Source: JARDZU01 sp963730285
Lineage (GTDB): Bacteria; Actinomycetota; Acidimicrobiia; Spongiisociales; ZC4RG35
Direction: 5' to 3'
NCBI GenBank assembly: GCA_963730285.1
Contig: CAVSQY010000006.1
Coordinates: forward strand, 1 to 64,000
Length of the DNA stretch: 64,000 nt
A program made the position numbers and the translations under genes. Of this stretch, positions 25,798 to 34,371 are shown piece after piece. The notes under the pieces are model-generated. The model was not told where the DNA came from, ran no database searches, and was given only the letters and a program-made list of their open reading frames with translations. Numbering within the stretch: the stretch's first letter is position 1; every line of letters starts with the position of its first letter.

Positions 25798-26481
25798 TCA
25801 GAACAGTGTCTCCGGCTCCGTGCGGTCCCTCAACTCGGGTCCGTTGTTGGCAACCGAGTTGACCCGGCTCGAAATCCGATGCTCCATCAGGCTGTCCGGG
25901 TCTTGTGGTCGGAGCAACGCCTTGGCCGCTTCGACATCGAGCAGGTCGCGGTCGAGCCATGCATCCCACATCTCTCTCTCCAGGGAGATCGGCATGCGGT
26001 CGTGTATCGGTGCGACCACTCCCACCGCCTCGGCGGTCAGTATCGAGCAGGTCCGCTCCCACTGGTCGGTTTCGAGGTCGTGGCGTGCAGCCCAGATTCC
26101 GGCGAACACCAGAGGATGCCCATCGGCGCGATAGATCCAATGCGGTGCCCGACCCCGGTCTTTTGGCTCCCACTCGTAGAAGCCGTCGGCAGGTATGAGG
26201 CACCTCCTTCGAGAAAAGGACTGACTGAATGTGCCGTTGGTGTCGACCGTCTCGACGCGTGCATTGATGTGGACGGATCTCGGGTCCTTGGCCCAGTGAG
26301 GGACAAGCCCCCAGCGCATGGATCCCAGGAGCCTTTTGCTGTCTCGGTCGGCGATCACATACACCGGGTCGGTCGGCGCAACGTTCCAGTTTTGCTCCAG
26401 ACCTTCGGTGGCGACCTCGTCTACTCCGAAGTACTCGGCATAGAAGTCGAGATCACCGGTGATTGAGAAGCGCCCGCACAC
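25798..26481 (-). CDS. SRAP domain protein (HMCES/YedK family)
   Basis: 227 aa. Starts MCGRF, so Cys2 becomes the N-terminal nucleophile after Met removal. WNVAPTDPVYVI, MRWGLVPHWAKDP, NARVETVDTNGTF, ADGFYEWEPK (catalytic Glu) and HDRMPISLE (catalytic His) complete the family pattern. The protein cross-links to abasic sites in single-stranded DNA to shield them. No LexA box was seen in front of the gene. Confidence 0.93.
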   Translation of the reverse strand: MCGRFSITGDLDFYAEYFGVDEVATEGLEQNWNVAPTDPVYVIADRDSKRLLGSMRWGLVPHWAKDPRSVHINARVETVDTNGTFSQSFSRRRCLIPADGFYEWEPKDRGRAPHWIYRADGHPLVFAGIWAARHDLETDQWERTCSILTAEAVGVVAPIHDRMPISLEREMWDAWLDRDLLDVEAAKALLRPQDPDSLMEHRISSRVNSVANNGPELRDRTEPETLF

Positions 26482-26497
26482 AGACGGAGATTAGGGG

Positions 26498-27883
26498 TCA
26501 ACCTTCGATGGCTTCGAGGTTGTGTCTGGCCCAGGAGTGGACATCCCATCGACCGACTGCCCGGCGGAGTCGTCGCATCCGGCGATTCTCCTCGTCGCTC
26601 TCCATCACCACGGCATGGTGTAGAGCCCGGGCAAGGCCATCGAGGTCGTAAGGGTTGATGATCAAGGCATCGCCCAGTCGCTCGGCGGCGCCTGCAAACT
26701 CACTGAGAATCAAGACGCCTGTGTTGTCCTGTCGGGTGGCGACATACTCCAGGGCAACGAGGTTCATCCCGTCCCGCAGGGGAGTGATCAACATCACGTC
26801 GGCGGCCAGGTAGGCCCCAACGAGCTCCGGGAAGGGGATTGTCCGGTATTGGTACTGAACTGGCGTCCACGACGCCCGGCCGAAACGTCCGTTGATCCTT
26901 CCAACCAGCTCCTCGACCCGCCGCCGGATGGTTTGGTATTCGCCCACGTCTTCGCGGCTGGGCACAGCGATTTGAACCAGTGAGACCTTCCCCGCCAGCT
27001 CCGGGTGACGTTGGAGCATCACCTCGAATGCTCGGAGGCGAAGGTCGATCCCCTTGGTGTAGTCGAGCCGGTCGACCCCGAGGATCACGTGTTCGGGATC
27101 GCCGAGGTCACGGCGCAGCTCGACACCGGTTTCGATCGCCTCGGCCGAGCGTCCCACCTGTCTTGCGTGCTCGAGGTCGACCGTTATCGGCACAGCCTCA
27201 CATCGGATCCGCCGGCCTTCGTACATCAGTGAGGACGCAGGCCCCCGTGCTCCGACGATCTCACGGGCCGCTGCGGCAAAATTCAACACGGCGCGTTTGG
27301 TCTGAAAGCCCAGATAATCCGAGCCCAGCAGGCCACGCAGCACTTGGGCTCGCCATGGCAGCCTTTCGAAGATGTCCACGGGTGGAAAGGGGATGTGTAA
27401 GAAGAATCCGATCCGCGTTCCGGGGGACTGGGAGCGGACCATCTCAGGGACCAGCTGTAGCTGGTAGTCGTGGACCCACGCCATCCCATTCTCACCTGCG
27501 GCGTGGGTGACGCTCCGTGCGAAGCGGTCATTGACCGCCTGATGGGGTCTCCACCAATGGCGATGGAACTCGAGTGGCCGGATGGCGTCGTGATAGAGGG
27601 GCCAGATGGTGCCGTTGCAGAAGCCGTCGTAGTGGTTCTCGATCTCCTCCTGGTCCAGCACGACGGGCTTGTTGGTTATGCCGGCGGCCTCAAAAGAGCG
27701 AGCGCTTCCGCCGGCGCTGCCATTCCAACCGACCCAGACACCACCTCGATCTCGCAGGACCGGCGTCAGGGCCGCGACCAGCCCACCGGGGCTGGTCGTC
27801 CACTCGCCCGTGTCGTCGTCGCGTGAGACCGGGAGACGGTGCGCCGCGACTACCAGCTTCGTCGATTTCTTCGAATCAGTCAT
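26498..27883 (-). CDS. otsA: Alpha,alpha-trehalose-phosphate synthase (UDP-forming)
   Basis: 461 aa, normal length for bacterial OtsA. Makes trehalose-6-phosphate from UDP-glucose and glucose-6-phosphate. GT20 motifs: VVAAHRLPVSR and SPGGLVAALTPVL (N-terminal glycine loop), VWVGWNGSAGG, WVHDYQLQLVPEMVR, FLHIPFPPVDIF, LGVDRLDYTKGIDLRLRAFE, and PLRDGMNLVALEYVATRQ. No otsB phosphatase is present in this window. Trehalose together with the OpuC-type system nearby points to osmotic-stress protection. Confidence 0.95.
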   Translation of the reverse strand: MTDSKKSTKLVVAAHRLPVSRDDDTGEWTTSPGGLVAALTPVLRDRGGVWVGWNGSAGGSARSFEAAGITNKPVVLDQEEIENHYDGFCNGTIWPLYHDAIRPLEFHRHWWRPHQAVNDRFARSVTHAAGENGMAWVHDYQLQLVPEMVRSQSPGTRIGFFLHIPFPPVDIFERLPWRAQVLRGLLGSDYLGFQTKRAVLNFAAAAREIVGARGPASSLMYEGRRIRCEAVPITVDLEHARQVGRSAEAIETGVELRRDLGDPEHVILGVDRLDYTKGIDLRLRAFEVMLQRHPELAGKVSLVQIAVPSREDVGEYQTIRRRVEELVGRINGRFGRASWTPVQYQYRTIPFPELVGAYLAADVMLITPLRDGMNLVALEYVATRQDNTGVLILSEFAGAAERLGDALIINPYDLDGLARALHHAVVMESDEENRRMRRLRRAVGRWDVHSWARHNLEAIEG

Positions 27884-28023
27884 CCCGTCTTGACCCTAAC
27901 TGCGGCAGCGACAGGCAAATTCGGCCCCGGCCGGCCCCCAAGCCCTCGCGACATACCCGGTCACGGCGCCCCTGAACCACCGTCCTCACCATCAAAAACA
28001 GCCGGGGATGGGATGATCAGAAT

Positions 28024-28401
28024 GTGCTGGCAGCCCTCAACATCGCAGCTGTTGGCCTCGGCGTGGGAGCCGGGGGCCTATCGGCGACGCTGTTGGCTCT
28101 CTTGATCGGTGGCGGGTTGAGTCTCGTCGGCCTGTCCAGCGGGCCTGACATCGGCCTCGTCGTCGGCATCGTGGGGGGCATCGCTGCGGGTGGGTGGGTG
28201 GCGGGCAGATTTGCCAATCACTCGGAGCGGTTTCACGGCGCGGTGACAGGACTGGTCATGGCCGGTGTGATCATCGTGGTGGCAAGGCTCGGGGGTAGTG
28301 GCGCCTCGACCGGACTGGTCATTTGGTTGGCGGTCCTATCGGCGGTGACGGGCGGATTGTCCGGGTGGTTGGCAGGCAGACGCAAGCGCAGAGCGTCCTA
28401 G
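28024..28401 (+). CDS. Small Gly-rich integral membrane protein (125 aa)
   Basis: GTG start at 28024. Four hydrophobic helices very rich in Gly and Ala (AALNIAAVGLGVGAGGLSA, LVVGIVGGIAAGGWVAGRF, AVTGLVMAGVIIVVARL, LAVLSAVTGGLSGWLAG) and a basic end RRKRRAS. It resembles small YrzE/TIGR04086-like membrane proteins. Function unknown. Lies just upstream of the RNase P RNA gene. Confidence 0.65.
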   Translation: MLAALNIAAVGLGVGAGGLSATLLALLIGGGLSLVGLSSGPDIGLVVGIVGGIAAGGWVAGRFANHSERFHGAVTGLVMAGVIIVVARLGGSGASTGLVIWLAVLSAVTGGLSGWLAGRRKRRAS

Positions 28402-28434
28402 TGACCCGTTACACATCGGTCGGCGACGCCCGCC

Positions 28435-28460
28435 CTGTCTGAGCGGAAGATCGCTAAAAT
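28435..28460 (+). promoter_or_regulatory. Probable sigma70-type promoter of rnpB
   Basis: TAAAAT at 28455-28460 is a good -10 box, ending about 7 nt before the expected 5' end of the RNase P RNA. A weak -35 (CTGTCT, about 28435-28440) lies 14 nt upstream, short of the usual spacing. Confidence 0.5.
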
Positions 28461-28466
28461 CGGTCG

Positions 28467-28850
28467 GGCGAGCCCGCCGGGCGACCGCGGTCCGATGGAC
28501 CGAGGAAAGTCCGGACTCCAAAGGGCAGGGTGCTGGGTAACACCCAGGCGGGGTGACCCGACGGACAGTGCAGCAGAGAGCAGACCGCCGATGGCGCCGG
28601 GTCTCACGACCAGGTTGCACAGGCAAGGGTGAAACGGTGAGGTAAGAGCTCACCAGCATGGCGGGCAACCGCGATGGCTCGGCAAACCCCACTCGGAGCA
28701 AGGCCAAGCAGGGATATCGGCGGCCCGTCGATCAAGTCCCGGGTAGGCCGCACGAGCGGATCGGTGACGATTCGCCCAGATGGATGGTCGTCGGCTGTCG
28801 GCCTCGAAGGTCGACAGATCACAGAATCCGGCTTACAGGCGGGCTCGCAG
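28467..28850 (+). ncRNA. rnpB: RNase P RNA (bacterial type A)
   Basis: Contains the universal core GAGGAAAGTCCGGACTCC (28502-28519) and the 3' core ACAGAATCCGGCTTAC (28821-28836). The ends pair as helix P1: CGAGCCCGCC (28469-28478) with GGCGGGCTCG (28838-28847). Catalytic subunit of RNase P, which trims tRNA 5' ends. The length of about 384 nt is normal. Exact ends are estimated from P1. Confidence 0.96.
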
Positions 28851-28857
28851 ACTTCGA

Positions 28858-28882
28858 GGGCCCCCCAGAGCTCGGGGGGCCC
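28858..28882 (+). terminator. Terminator hairpin of rnpB
   Basis: GGGCCCCCC (28858-28866) and GGGGGGCCC (28874-28882) form a very strong stem around a 7-nt loop, a few bases after the RNA end. The stem can extend outward with CGAG/CTCG. Confidence 0.8.
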
Positions 28883-29011
28883 CTCGTCCCGCTGGACGCG
28901 ACAAAAGGCGAAATCCGGTCACCTCGACGAGCCGGGAAATAGCCTGGGATGGGAAACAGCGTTATCTGCTGCAGAATCCTGCGGCCGTCATGCCCAGAGG
29001 AGGAGCATCAA

Positions 29012-29653
29012 GTGGTAATCAACAAGTACCTGGCCGAGTTTCTAGGGACATTCATCCTGGTCTTCGGAGGCTCGATGGGAATCCTCACGGTCGGAGGGGC
29101 CAGCGGGGCGGCCGAGATAGTTGCCATCGCCCTTGCCTTCGGTCTGGCGTTGCTGGCCGGTATCTGGGCCTTGGGACATGTCTCCGGGGCCCATTTCAAC
29201 CCGGCAGTCACTCTCGGCATGTTCCTGGACGGGCGCACCACCCTTGGGGACGCCATCGGGTATTGGATCGCACAATTCGCAGGCGCCGGCGTGGCCTCAC
29301 TGGTCGTTCTGGCGGCTTCGAGCCAGGAGGCCGTCGCCGGGACGGTCACCGGGTACAGCAAGCTCTCGACGGGGATCCTCGTGGAGATCGTGCTGACCAC
29401 CATCTTCGTGTGGGTGATACTCGCCGTGACCAAGAGGGATGGAAGTCAAGCGCCGGCCGCCATCGCCCTGACCCTGGTTGCCGTGCACCTGGCAGGAATC
29501 AGGGCGTCTGGTGCGTCGGTCAACCCGGCTCGTTCGTTTGGCCCGGCTGTGGTTGGTGGAAAGGTGGACCAACTGTGGGTCTACCTGGTGTTCCCCCTGG
29601 TGGGCGGGGCCCTCGCCTGGGCCCTCTACAGGTTGTTCCCGGTCAAGGAATAG
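29012..29653 (+). CDS. MIP family aquaporin
   Basis: 213 aa. GTG 29012 is preferred over the upstream ATG 28949 because AGAGGAGGAG (28996-29005) is well placed and the protein then starts directly at helix 1 (VVINKYLAEFLGTFILVF). Six membrane helices and two half-helices bear the two NPA boxes, SGAHFNPAVTLG and ASVNPARSFGPAV. Arg follows the second NPA, as in water channels. Passive water or small neutral solute channel. Confidence 0.93.
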   Translation: MVINKYLAEFLGTFILVFGGSMGILTVGGASGAAEIVAIALAFGLALLAGIWALGHVSGAHFNPAVTLGMFLDGRTTLGDAIGYWIAQFAGAGVASLVVLAASSQEAVAGTVTGYSKLSTGILVEIVLTTIFVWVILAVTKRDGSQAPAAIALTLVAVHLAGIRASGASVNPARSFGPAVVGGKVDQLWVYLVFPLVGGALAWALYRLFPVKE

Positions 29654-29679
29654 AGAGTCCGTCCGGGCGAATAGAGAAA

Positions 29680-29703
29680 GACCCGGATCGAGCGATCCGG
29701 GTC
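29680..29703. terminator. Terminator hairpin between aquaporin and the convergent GGCT-like gene
   Basis: GACCCGGATCG (29680-29690) pairs perfectly with CGATCCGGGTC (29693-29703), followed by TCCCC. Placed between two convergent genes, so it could act in both directions. Confidence 0.8.
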
Positions 29704-29736
29704 TCCCCACATCTCCACCGAGTCGAGACTTCGGAG

Positions 29737-30195
29737 TCAGAGTGGGGAGTCGTCGCCGAGATCCTTGAGACCGAGTACCCACCCTGCCGGCAGGGACCAA
29801 TGCTTCGCTCCCTTGATCATTGCCTCGAGGTGACCTGTGGCCGGTCGGTGGTCTCCATTGGGTGTGGCCTTTGACACGAACGTGAGACATTCGTATTTGT
29901 TGCCCTCACGGTCGACGGCCTTGATGTCCCAATCCGCCACCCGGCCTTCGGCTTCCTCGGCGTCGCGAAGAGCAGCCACTTCATCGTCGGGGACATCGAA
30001 GACGGCACCCCACACCGTGTGACCCGACTCCGGGAAAAGTGTGGGCAACCCATCGCTAGCGTCCGACTTCACGAACATCAGTCGCGTCTCCGGGAAATGA
30101 GCCGTGAATCGAAACTCGGCGTTCGGGGCGACACTCCCCAGCTTGTCCGGGTCGAGAAACGCTGCGTAGGCGAAATAGAGAGTGTTGTTGGTCAC
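29737..30195 (-). CDS. Gamma-glutamylcyclotransferase (AIG2)-like protein
   Basis: 152 aa, GTG start at 30195. YFAYAAFLDPDKLGSVAPNA matches the YxxYGSxLxxxxL start of the fold; VWGAVFDVPDDEVAALRDAEE holds the conserved Glu region. Such proteins cleave gamma-glutamyl compounds or related amides to 5-oxoproline. The Y-A-A replacement of YGS leaves the precise substrate open. Single-gene unit. Confidence 0.75.
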   Translation of the reverse strand: MTNNTLYFAYAAFLDPDKLGSVAPNAEFRFTAHFPETRLMFVKSDASDGLPTLFPESGHTVWGAVFDVPDDEVAALRDAEEAEGRVADWDIKAVDREGNKYECLTFVSKATPNGDHRPATGHLEAMIKGAKHWSLPAGWVLGLKDLGDDSPL

Positions 30196-30272
30196 GGAAC
30201 AGCGAGTGTAACTGCCATTCGATCGTTCTCAGTGACATCGATTTACCTCGGCTATACCCCACCTCACCTACC

Positions 30273-30884
30273 TTGTCCCGGGTGGCCAGACGATCTGCAA
30301 CATTGCTCGTATTGGTGCTCGCCATTGCAGCTTGTGGCGGCGTCGGCGGCGCCGACCTGCCCTCGACCACGACCAGTGAGGCGACGGCCGATCGTGATTC
30401 CGGAGTTGTCGCACCGGACGTAACCACGACCACAGTTGGCGACCAGACCACCACCACCAATTCCCGTCCACCTGCCCCCGACTTCACCCTGGGGCTCGGA
30501 GGTGGCGGGAGCTACACCCTTTCAAAGGAAGAGAAGCCGGTCTACCTGGTGTTCTGGGCCGAGTGGTGACCAACCTGCCGACAGGAGTTGCCTGTCGTCG
30601 ACGGTCTTGCGGCTGAATATGCCGACCGGGTCGATTTCGTGGCCCCGGCCTGGAAATCCGACTTCGAATCCACCCGCGTCAGGGCCGGCGAGTTGTTCAA
30701 GTCGGGCGAGATCCAGTGGGGTCTCGACCAGCGGGAAGAGATTTTCGCCCTGTATGGCGTCCCGTACCAGCCGGTGACGGTCTTGATCGGGGCGGACGAC
30801 ACCGTGGTCGAGTCTTGGGCTGGCCCACGCGCGGAGTCGGAGATTCGCAGTGCCCTCGATCGCTTGATCTCCCTACCTGGCTGA
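30273..30884 (+). CDS. Probable selenoprotein: TlpA/thioredoxin-like lipoprotein with UxxC active site (in-frame UGA)
   Basis: One frame of 204 codons interrupted only by TGA at 30567-30569 (residue 99). TTG 30273 or GTG 30282 opens a lipoprotein signal (LLVLVLAIAAC, lipobox AIAAC). A Thr-rich linker leads to a redoxin domain (PAPDFTLGLGGGGSYTLS, VYLVFWAEW). The TGA falls exactly at the first redox Cys: WAEW-UGA-PTCRQELPVV. The domain then continues through YGVPYQPVTVLIG (cis-Pro) to LISLPG. A SECIS-like hairpin follows the TGA. If UGA is read as selenocysteine, the product is an envelope selenothiol reductase of 203 aa; otherwise translation ends before the catalytic site. No Sec machinery genes lie in this window. 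Confidence 0.8.
30579..30597 (+). promoter_or_regulatory. Candidate bacterial SECIS element
   Basis: CGACAGG (30579-30585), loop AGTTG (30586-30590), CCTGTCG (30591-30597): a perfect 7-bp stem. The second loop base is G, 18 nt after the UGA. Known bacterial SECIS rules ask for a stem-loop just downstream, a G in the first two loop positions and 16-37 nt spacing. All are met. Confidence 0.7.
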
Positions 30885-30936
30885 ACGGGTCGTAGTATCC
30901 AACGTTGTCTCTGAGAAATCTCATGTCGGGGGATCG

Positions 30937-31332
30937 ATGACATACGGTTCAAGTCCAGCCAACAACTCTGATGGGATGCGCGACGACCTTCTCGAGCTCG
31001 AGCGGAGAATGTTGGACCCCGAGGTCCGCCACTCTCTGATATCGGTCGATCGGCTGCTCCACCCCGAATTCACGGAGTTCGGCAGTGGTGGGCGTGTGTA
31101 CGACAAAGAGATGATGGTGGCAATGATGACCCGTGAGACGCCTGCGTCGGTCATGATTCGCGATTTCGGGGTGAAGATCCTCGCCGATGGTGTCGCGTTG
31201 GTCACCTATCGAACCATCGGTTCCGAGGGTAGGGAGGCCCGCCGCAGCTCGGTGTGGGTGCGTGAGCACGGGCGCTGGCAACTGGTATTCCATCAAGGGA
31301 CCCGGATCCCGAGCCGTCTCAGTCTCGGTTGA
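30937..31332 (+). CDS. SnoaL/DUF4440-like (NTF2-fold) protein
   Basis: 131 aa from ATG 30937, with GGGGGA just upstream; an internal ATG at 30976 is an alternative. NTF2-like pattern: LLELERRMLDPEVRHSLISV, LLHPEFTEFGSGGRVYDKEM, VALVTYRTIGSEG and SSVWVREHGRWQLVFHQGT. The fold holds small ligands; DUF4440 members have varied roles. No signal peptide. Stands between the redoxin and the hydrolase on the same strand. Confidence 0.8.
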   Translation: MTYGSSPANNSDGMRDDLLELERRMLDPEVRHSLISVDRLLHPEFTEFGSGGRVYDKEMMVAMMTRETPASVMIRDFGVKILADGVALVTYRTIGSEGREARRSSVWVREHGRWQLVFHQGTRIPSRLSLG

Positions 31333-31372
31333 AGCGCGGATCAGGCCATAACCGGACCTGGAGGCTGATCCA

Positions 31373-32773
31373 GTGAGGCGATTCGAGCTGCTCCTGGCGT
31401 TCGGTGGAGTGTTTGCTATCGCCTGGCCGGCGGTCTTTGGGGTGCGGACCCGCCGTGGAATCGTGGCTGCTGGGCTTCTCGCCCTATTTGTGATCCATTG
31501 GCGTGTCGAGGGCCTGCGCTGGCAGATGTCCCCGATGTACCTGGCGGCCCTTGGTCTGGCCGCGGGCGACGTGATCTCCTTCGAGCGAGACCTCGTTTGG
31601 ACCAGGCGGGTCGCCAGGGGAGTCTTTGGGCTTGCAGGTCTCGGTCTCGCAGTGGTCTTGCCGTCGATCCTGCCTGTGCCGCGGCTCCCCGTCCCCTCCG
31701 GTCCCGAGACGATCGGGACGGTCACGATCCAGCTCACAGACACCGAGCGAAAGGAGATGTACGGGCCGTCGCCGGGTGGCCCCCGAACGATGATGGTTCA
31801 GGTGTGGTATCCGGCCGTACCGGTGGAAGGCATCGACCCACAGCCGTGGGCCGAGGACTGGGACGTGGTTGCCCCGGCGCTCTCGAGACAACTCGGGTTG
31901 CCCAGCTGGTTTCTCGGTCACACCCGGTATGTCGACTCGCATTCCCTTCCCTCGCTCCCGATCGCTCCGGGGACCTTCCCCGTCATCATCTACAGCCATT
32001 CTTGGGGGGGCTTTCGGGCAATCGGGATCAATCAGATCGAATCACTCGTCAGCAACGGGTTCATGGTGATCGCCCCTGATCACACCTACGGGGCCGTTGC
32101 CACCCGCCTGGCCGACGGGGAGGTGATCGGTCTGGATCCGGCAACGCTCCCCGATGTGACTGTCGTCGGCCAGGATGCGTTCGACCAAGCCGCCGAACAG
32201 CTCGTGGAGGTGTATGCGGGGGACATCGAGGCCATCCTCAATGGGCTGGACGCCGGCGATGAGGGGCCGTTCGGGCAGCTCAGCCAAAGCGCAGACACGA
32301 CGAGAGTGGGGATTTACGGCCACTCGGCGGGTGGTGGCGCCGCCATCGCAGTCTGTCTGCAGGACGAGCGATGTGATGCGGTGCTTGGCCTCGATCCATG
32401 GGTAAAACCGATCCCGGACAAGACCATCTCCATTTCGGCGACAAGGCCCGCCCTCTACATGAGGTCAGACGAATGGAGGGGGGAAGAGAATGACGCCATC
32501 CTCCGGGGGGTCGCCGAAAGGTCAGACGTGACGACCTATTGGATCGGCGTGGAGGGCGCGAGCCAGAACGATTTCGTGGTGACGCCTCTCCTGTCGCCCT
32601 TCACCAATCAGTTCGGCTTGACCGGTCCGATTCCGGCCGGGCGTATCGTCCCTATCGTCGAGCGCTATCTCGTCGGGTTCTTCGACGTCTATCTCCTCGA
32701 CACCGGTCCGGCCGCGATCGAGGTACCCAGCTTCGACGAGGTTTCGCTCGAGGTGATCGGGCCCGAGAACTGA
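31373..32773 (+). CDS. Membrane-anchored PAF-acetylhydrolase-like alpha/beta hydrolase
   Basis: 466 aa, GTG start with GGAGG upstream. Three to four N-terminal membrane helices (about 1-110) precede an exposed alpha/beta-hydrolase domain. VIIYSHSWGGFRA forms the oxyanion region, the nucleophile elbow is IYGHSAGGGAA, and LGLDPWVKPI is the likely Asp region. It resembles bacterial platelet-activating-factor acetylhydrolase-like esterases. Acts on a short-chain ester or lipid at the membrane face. Its stop abuts the convergent ccmG-like gene with no gap. Confidence 0.8.
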   Translation: MRRFELLLAFGGVFAIAWPAVFGVRTRRGIVAAGLLALFVIHWRVEGLRWQMSPMYLAALGLAAGDVISFERDLVWTRRVARGVFGLAGLGLAVVLPSILPVPRLPVPSGPETIGTVTIQLTDTERKEMYGPSPGGPRTMMVQVWYPAVPVEGIDPQPWAEDWDVVAPALSRQLGLPSWFLGHTRYVDSHSLPSLPIAPGTFPVIIYSHSWGGFRAIGINQIESLVSNGFMVIAPDHTYGAVATRLADGEVIGLDPATLPDVTVVGQDAFDQAAEQLVEVYAGDIEAILNGLDAGDEGPFGQLSQSADTTRVGIYGHSAGGGAAIAVCLQDERCDAVLGLDPWVKPIPDKTISISATRPALYMRSDEWRGEENDAILRGVAERSDVTTYWIGVEGASQNDFVVTPLLSPFTNQFGLTGPIPAGRIVPIVERYLVGFFDVYLLDTGPAAIEVPSFDEVSLEVIGPEN

Positions 32774-33367
32774 TCAGGACTCTGGGCGCTGTTGGGTATC
32801 CCCGGTGGTCCGCTGGCCCGGGCTCTCTCCCCGTTTGATGGCGTCGATGGTTGCCCCCAACACGAGGGCATCGGCCTGCCCGATGATTTTTCCCACCACC
32901 CGGCCGTCGGGATCGATGAAGAAGGTCTCCGGAATCCCATAGACGCCGTAGGCGATGGCCGTTCGGCTCGACGGGTCGGCCAGGTATTCGGTGGCGGCCG
33001 ACACTCCTGCATTGGCCAGATACGACAACGACGCGCTCGGCTCCTCCTGATATCCGATCTGGACGAATTGCACGTCATCGTCGGCAAAGGACTCCGAGGT
33101 AGCCACCATGTCGTCGTGTTCGGCGCGGCACTCCGGGCACCAGGATGCGAAGAAGTTCAAGACCACCACTTTTCCGCTGAAAGTCGAAAGGGCGACGCGC
33201 TCGTCGCCCCGAAGCGTTGGCAAGTCGAACTCCGGAGCTGGAAGGCCGATGAGCGGTGACTCAACCAGACCCGGATCTGAGCCGAAGCGAGAAGCGAGCA
33301 CAACCGCGAGGACCACCACCGCACCAAGGATGGCGAAACCGGTCCAGCGGAGCGCCCTCCCGTTCAC
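32774..33367 (-). CDS. ccmG: Periplasmic thiol:disulfide oxidoreductase of the Ccm system (CcmG/TlpA-like)
   Basis: 197 aa from GTG 33367, overlapping the ccmH stop by 4 bp (GTGA). An N-terminal membrane anchor (WTGFAILGAVVVLAVVLA) precedes a thioredoxin domain with active site FFASWCPECRAEHD and cis-Pro in YGIPETFFIDPDGRV. In System I, CcmG keeps the apocytochrome c CxxCH motif reduced before heme attachment. The position at the end of the ccm operon supports this role. Confidence 0.88.
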   Translation of the reverse strand: MNGRALRWTGFAILGAVVVLAVVLASRFGSDPGLVESPLIGLPAPEFDLPTLRGDERVALSTFSGKVVVLNFFASWCPECRAEHDDMVATSESFADDDVQFVQIGYQEEPSASLSYLANAGVSAATEYLADPSSRTAIAYGVYGIPETFFIDPDGRVVGKIIGQADALVLGATIDAIKRGESPGQRTTGDTQQRPES

Positions 33368-34371
33368 GGGCAGGCCGCCCCGGTGCGCGAGAGCTCGAGG
33401 TCGGCCTCCACTTGGGACCGTGAATCCGCAGGCAGATCGGGGTCGTCGAGCAGGTCGGTGAATATGGCTGTCGCGCCTTCGGCGTCGTCGTTGCCGCACC
33501 ACTCCAGCCGCCCCTCGACATAGCGAGCCACGGTGGAGGTCGGGTCGATGGCGAGCGCCTGGTCTACGAGGTTCAACGCCGTGTCGATCTCTCCGTTGCC
33601 GTCATAGGTCATCCAACCAAGACGCACCAGAGCGGTGGTCGCCTCGTCGTCGGTTGCATTGGGATCCTCGGCGACTGCGAGGTAGTGGGGAAACGCGGAT
33701 CGATAGTCGCCCGCCTGGTAGTAGCGCTCTGCGAGGGCAAGCCGCATTCCGTCGATCTGCGGGTTATCGAGGTTGGCCGCAATGACTGCCTCCATTGTGT
33801 CGTTGCTGACCTGGGAGAGATCCTGTTGACCCAGGTCGGCGACACCCTCCGCACCACTAACCCGGTCTTGGAGGGAGTTGCTGGCCAGAACGACGATCCC
33901 GGCGAATACAGCCACCATGATCCCGCCGCCGACCAGCACGCGTCGGCGACCGCGGCCTCGGGTTTCCGGTGTTATCCCCGTCTCGCTGCCCGGGTGACCT
34001 TTCCACCAGACGATCACGAAGATGCCGCCGAGCAGGACCAGGGCCGGGGCCAGCCACAAGAACAGGGTCGATCCGCTGGCTGGTGGGTCGAGCAGGACTG
34101 CTCCGCTGTAGGAGGCCTGAATCTCATCGAGGATTTCGTGGTCTGTCGCACCTGCCGCCACGCGGTCCGAGATGAGGGTCATCATGTCCTTGGCCATCTG
34201 GGAGGGAGAGTCGGCAATCGACTCTCCCTGGCATACGGGGCATTTGATCCTCGAGCCCATCGCCTCGACCCGATCGGTGTGAGCCGGGCGAGTGGATGTC
34301 AAAGCCACCAATGCAACGGCCAGGACGACCATGGCCCCAACCATGAGGACATTCCTGCTGCGCTCAGGCAT
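33364..34371 (-). CDS. ccmH: CcmH heme-lyase subunit fused to a CcmI-like TPR domain
   Basis: 335 aa. The N-terminal part is CcmH: membrane helix, then IKCPVCQGESIADSPSQMAKD with the LRCPxCQ-type redox pair, and the YSGAVLLDPP region. A second helix (LFLWLAPALVLLGGIFVIVWW) and a third (GGGIMVAVFAGIVVLAS) lead to a TPR-like domain (about 215-335; MRLALAERYYQAGDYRSAFP) like CcmI, which holds apocytochrome c. The fusion combines two System I functions. Overlaps ccmF by 8 bp. Confidence 0.9.
   Translation of the reverse strand: MPERSRNVLMVGAMVVLAVALVALTSTRPAHTDRVEAMGSRIKCPVCQGESIADSPSQMAKDMMTLISDRVAAGATDHEILDEIQASYSGAVLLDPPASGSTLFLWLAPALVLLGGIFVIVWWKGHPGSETGITPETRGRGRRRVLVGGGIMVAVFAGIVVLASNSLQDRVSGAEGVADLGQQDLSQVSNDTMEAVIAANLDNPQIDGMRLALAERYYQAGDYRSAFPHYLAVAEDPNATDDEATTALVRLGWMTYDGNGEIDTALNLVDQALAIDPTSTVARYVEGRLEWCGNDDAEGATAIFTDLLDDPDLPADSRSQVEADLELSRTGAACP

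Noticed and set aside
30588..30884. Separate 98-aa gene starting after the UGA in the redoxin
   Set aside because: No ribosome site, and it would be a thioredoxin fold lacking its first strands; it is the second half of the same frame.
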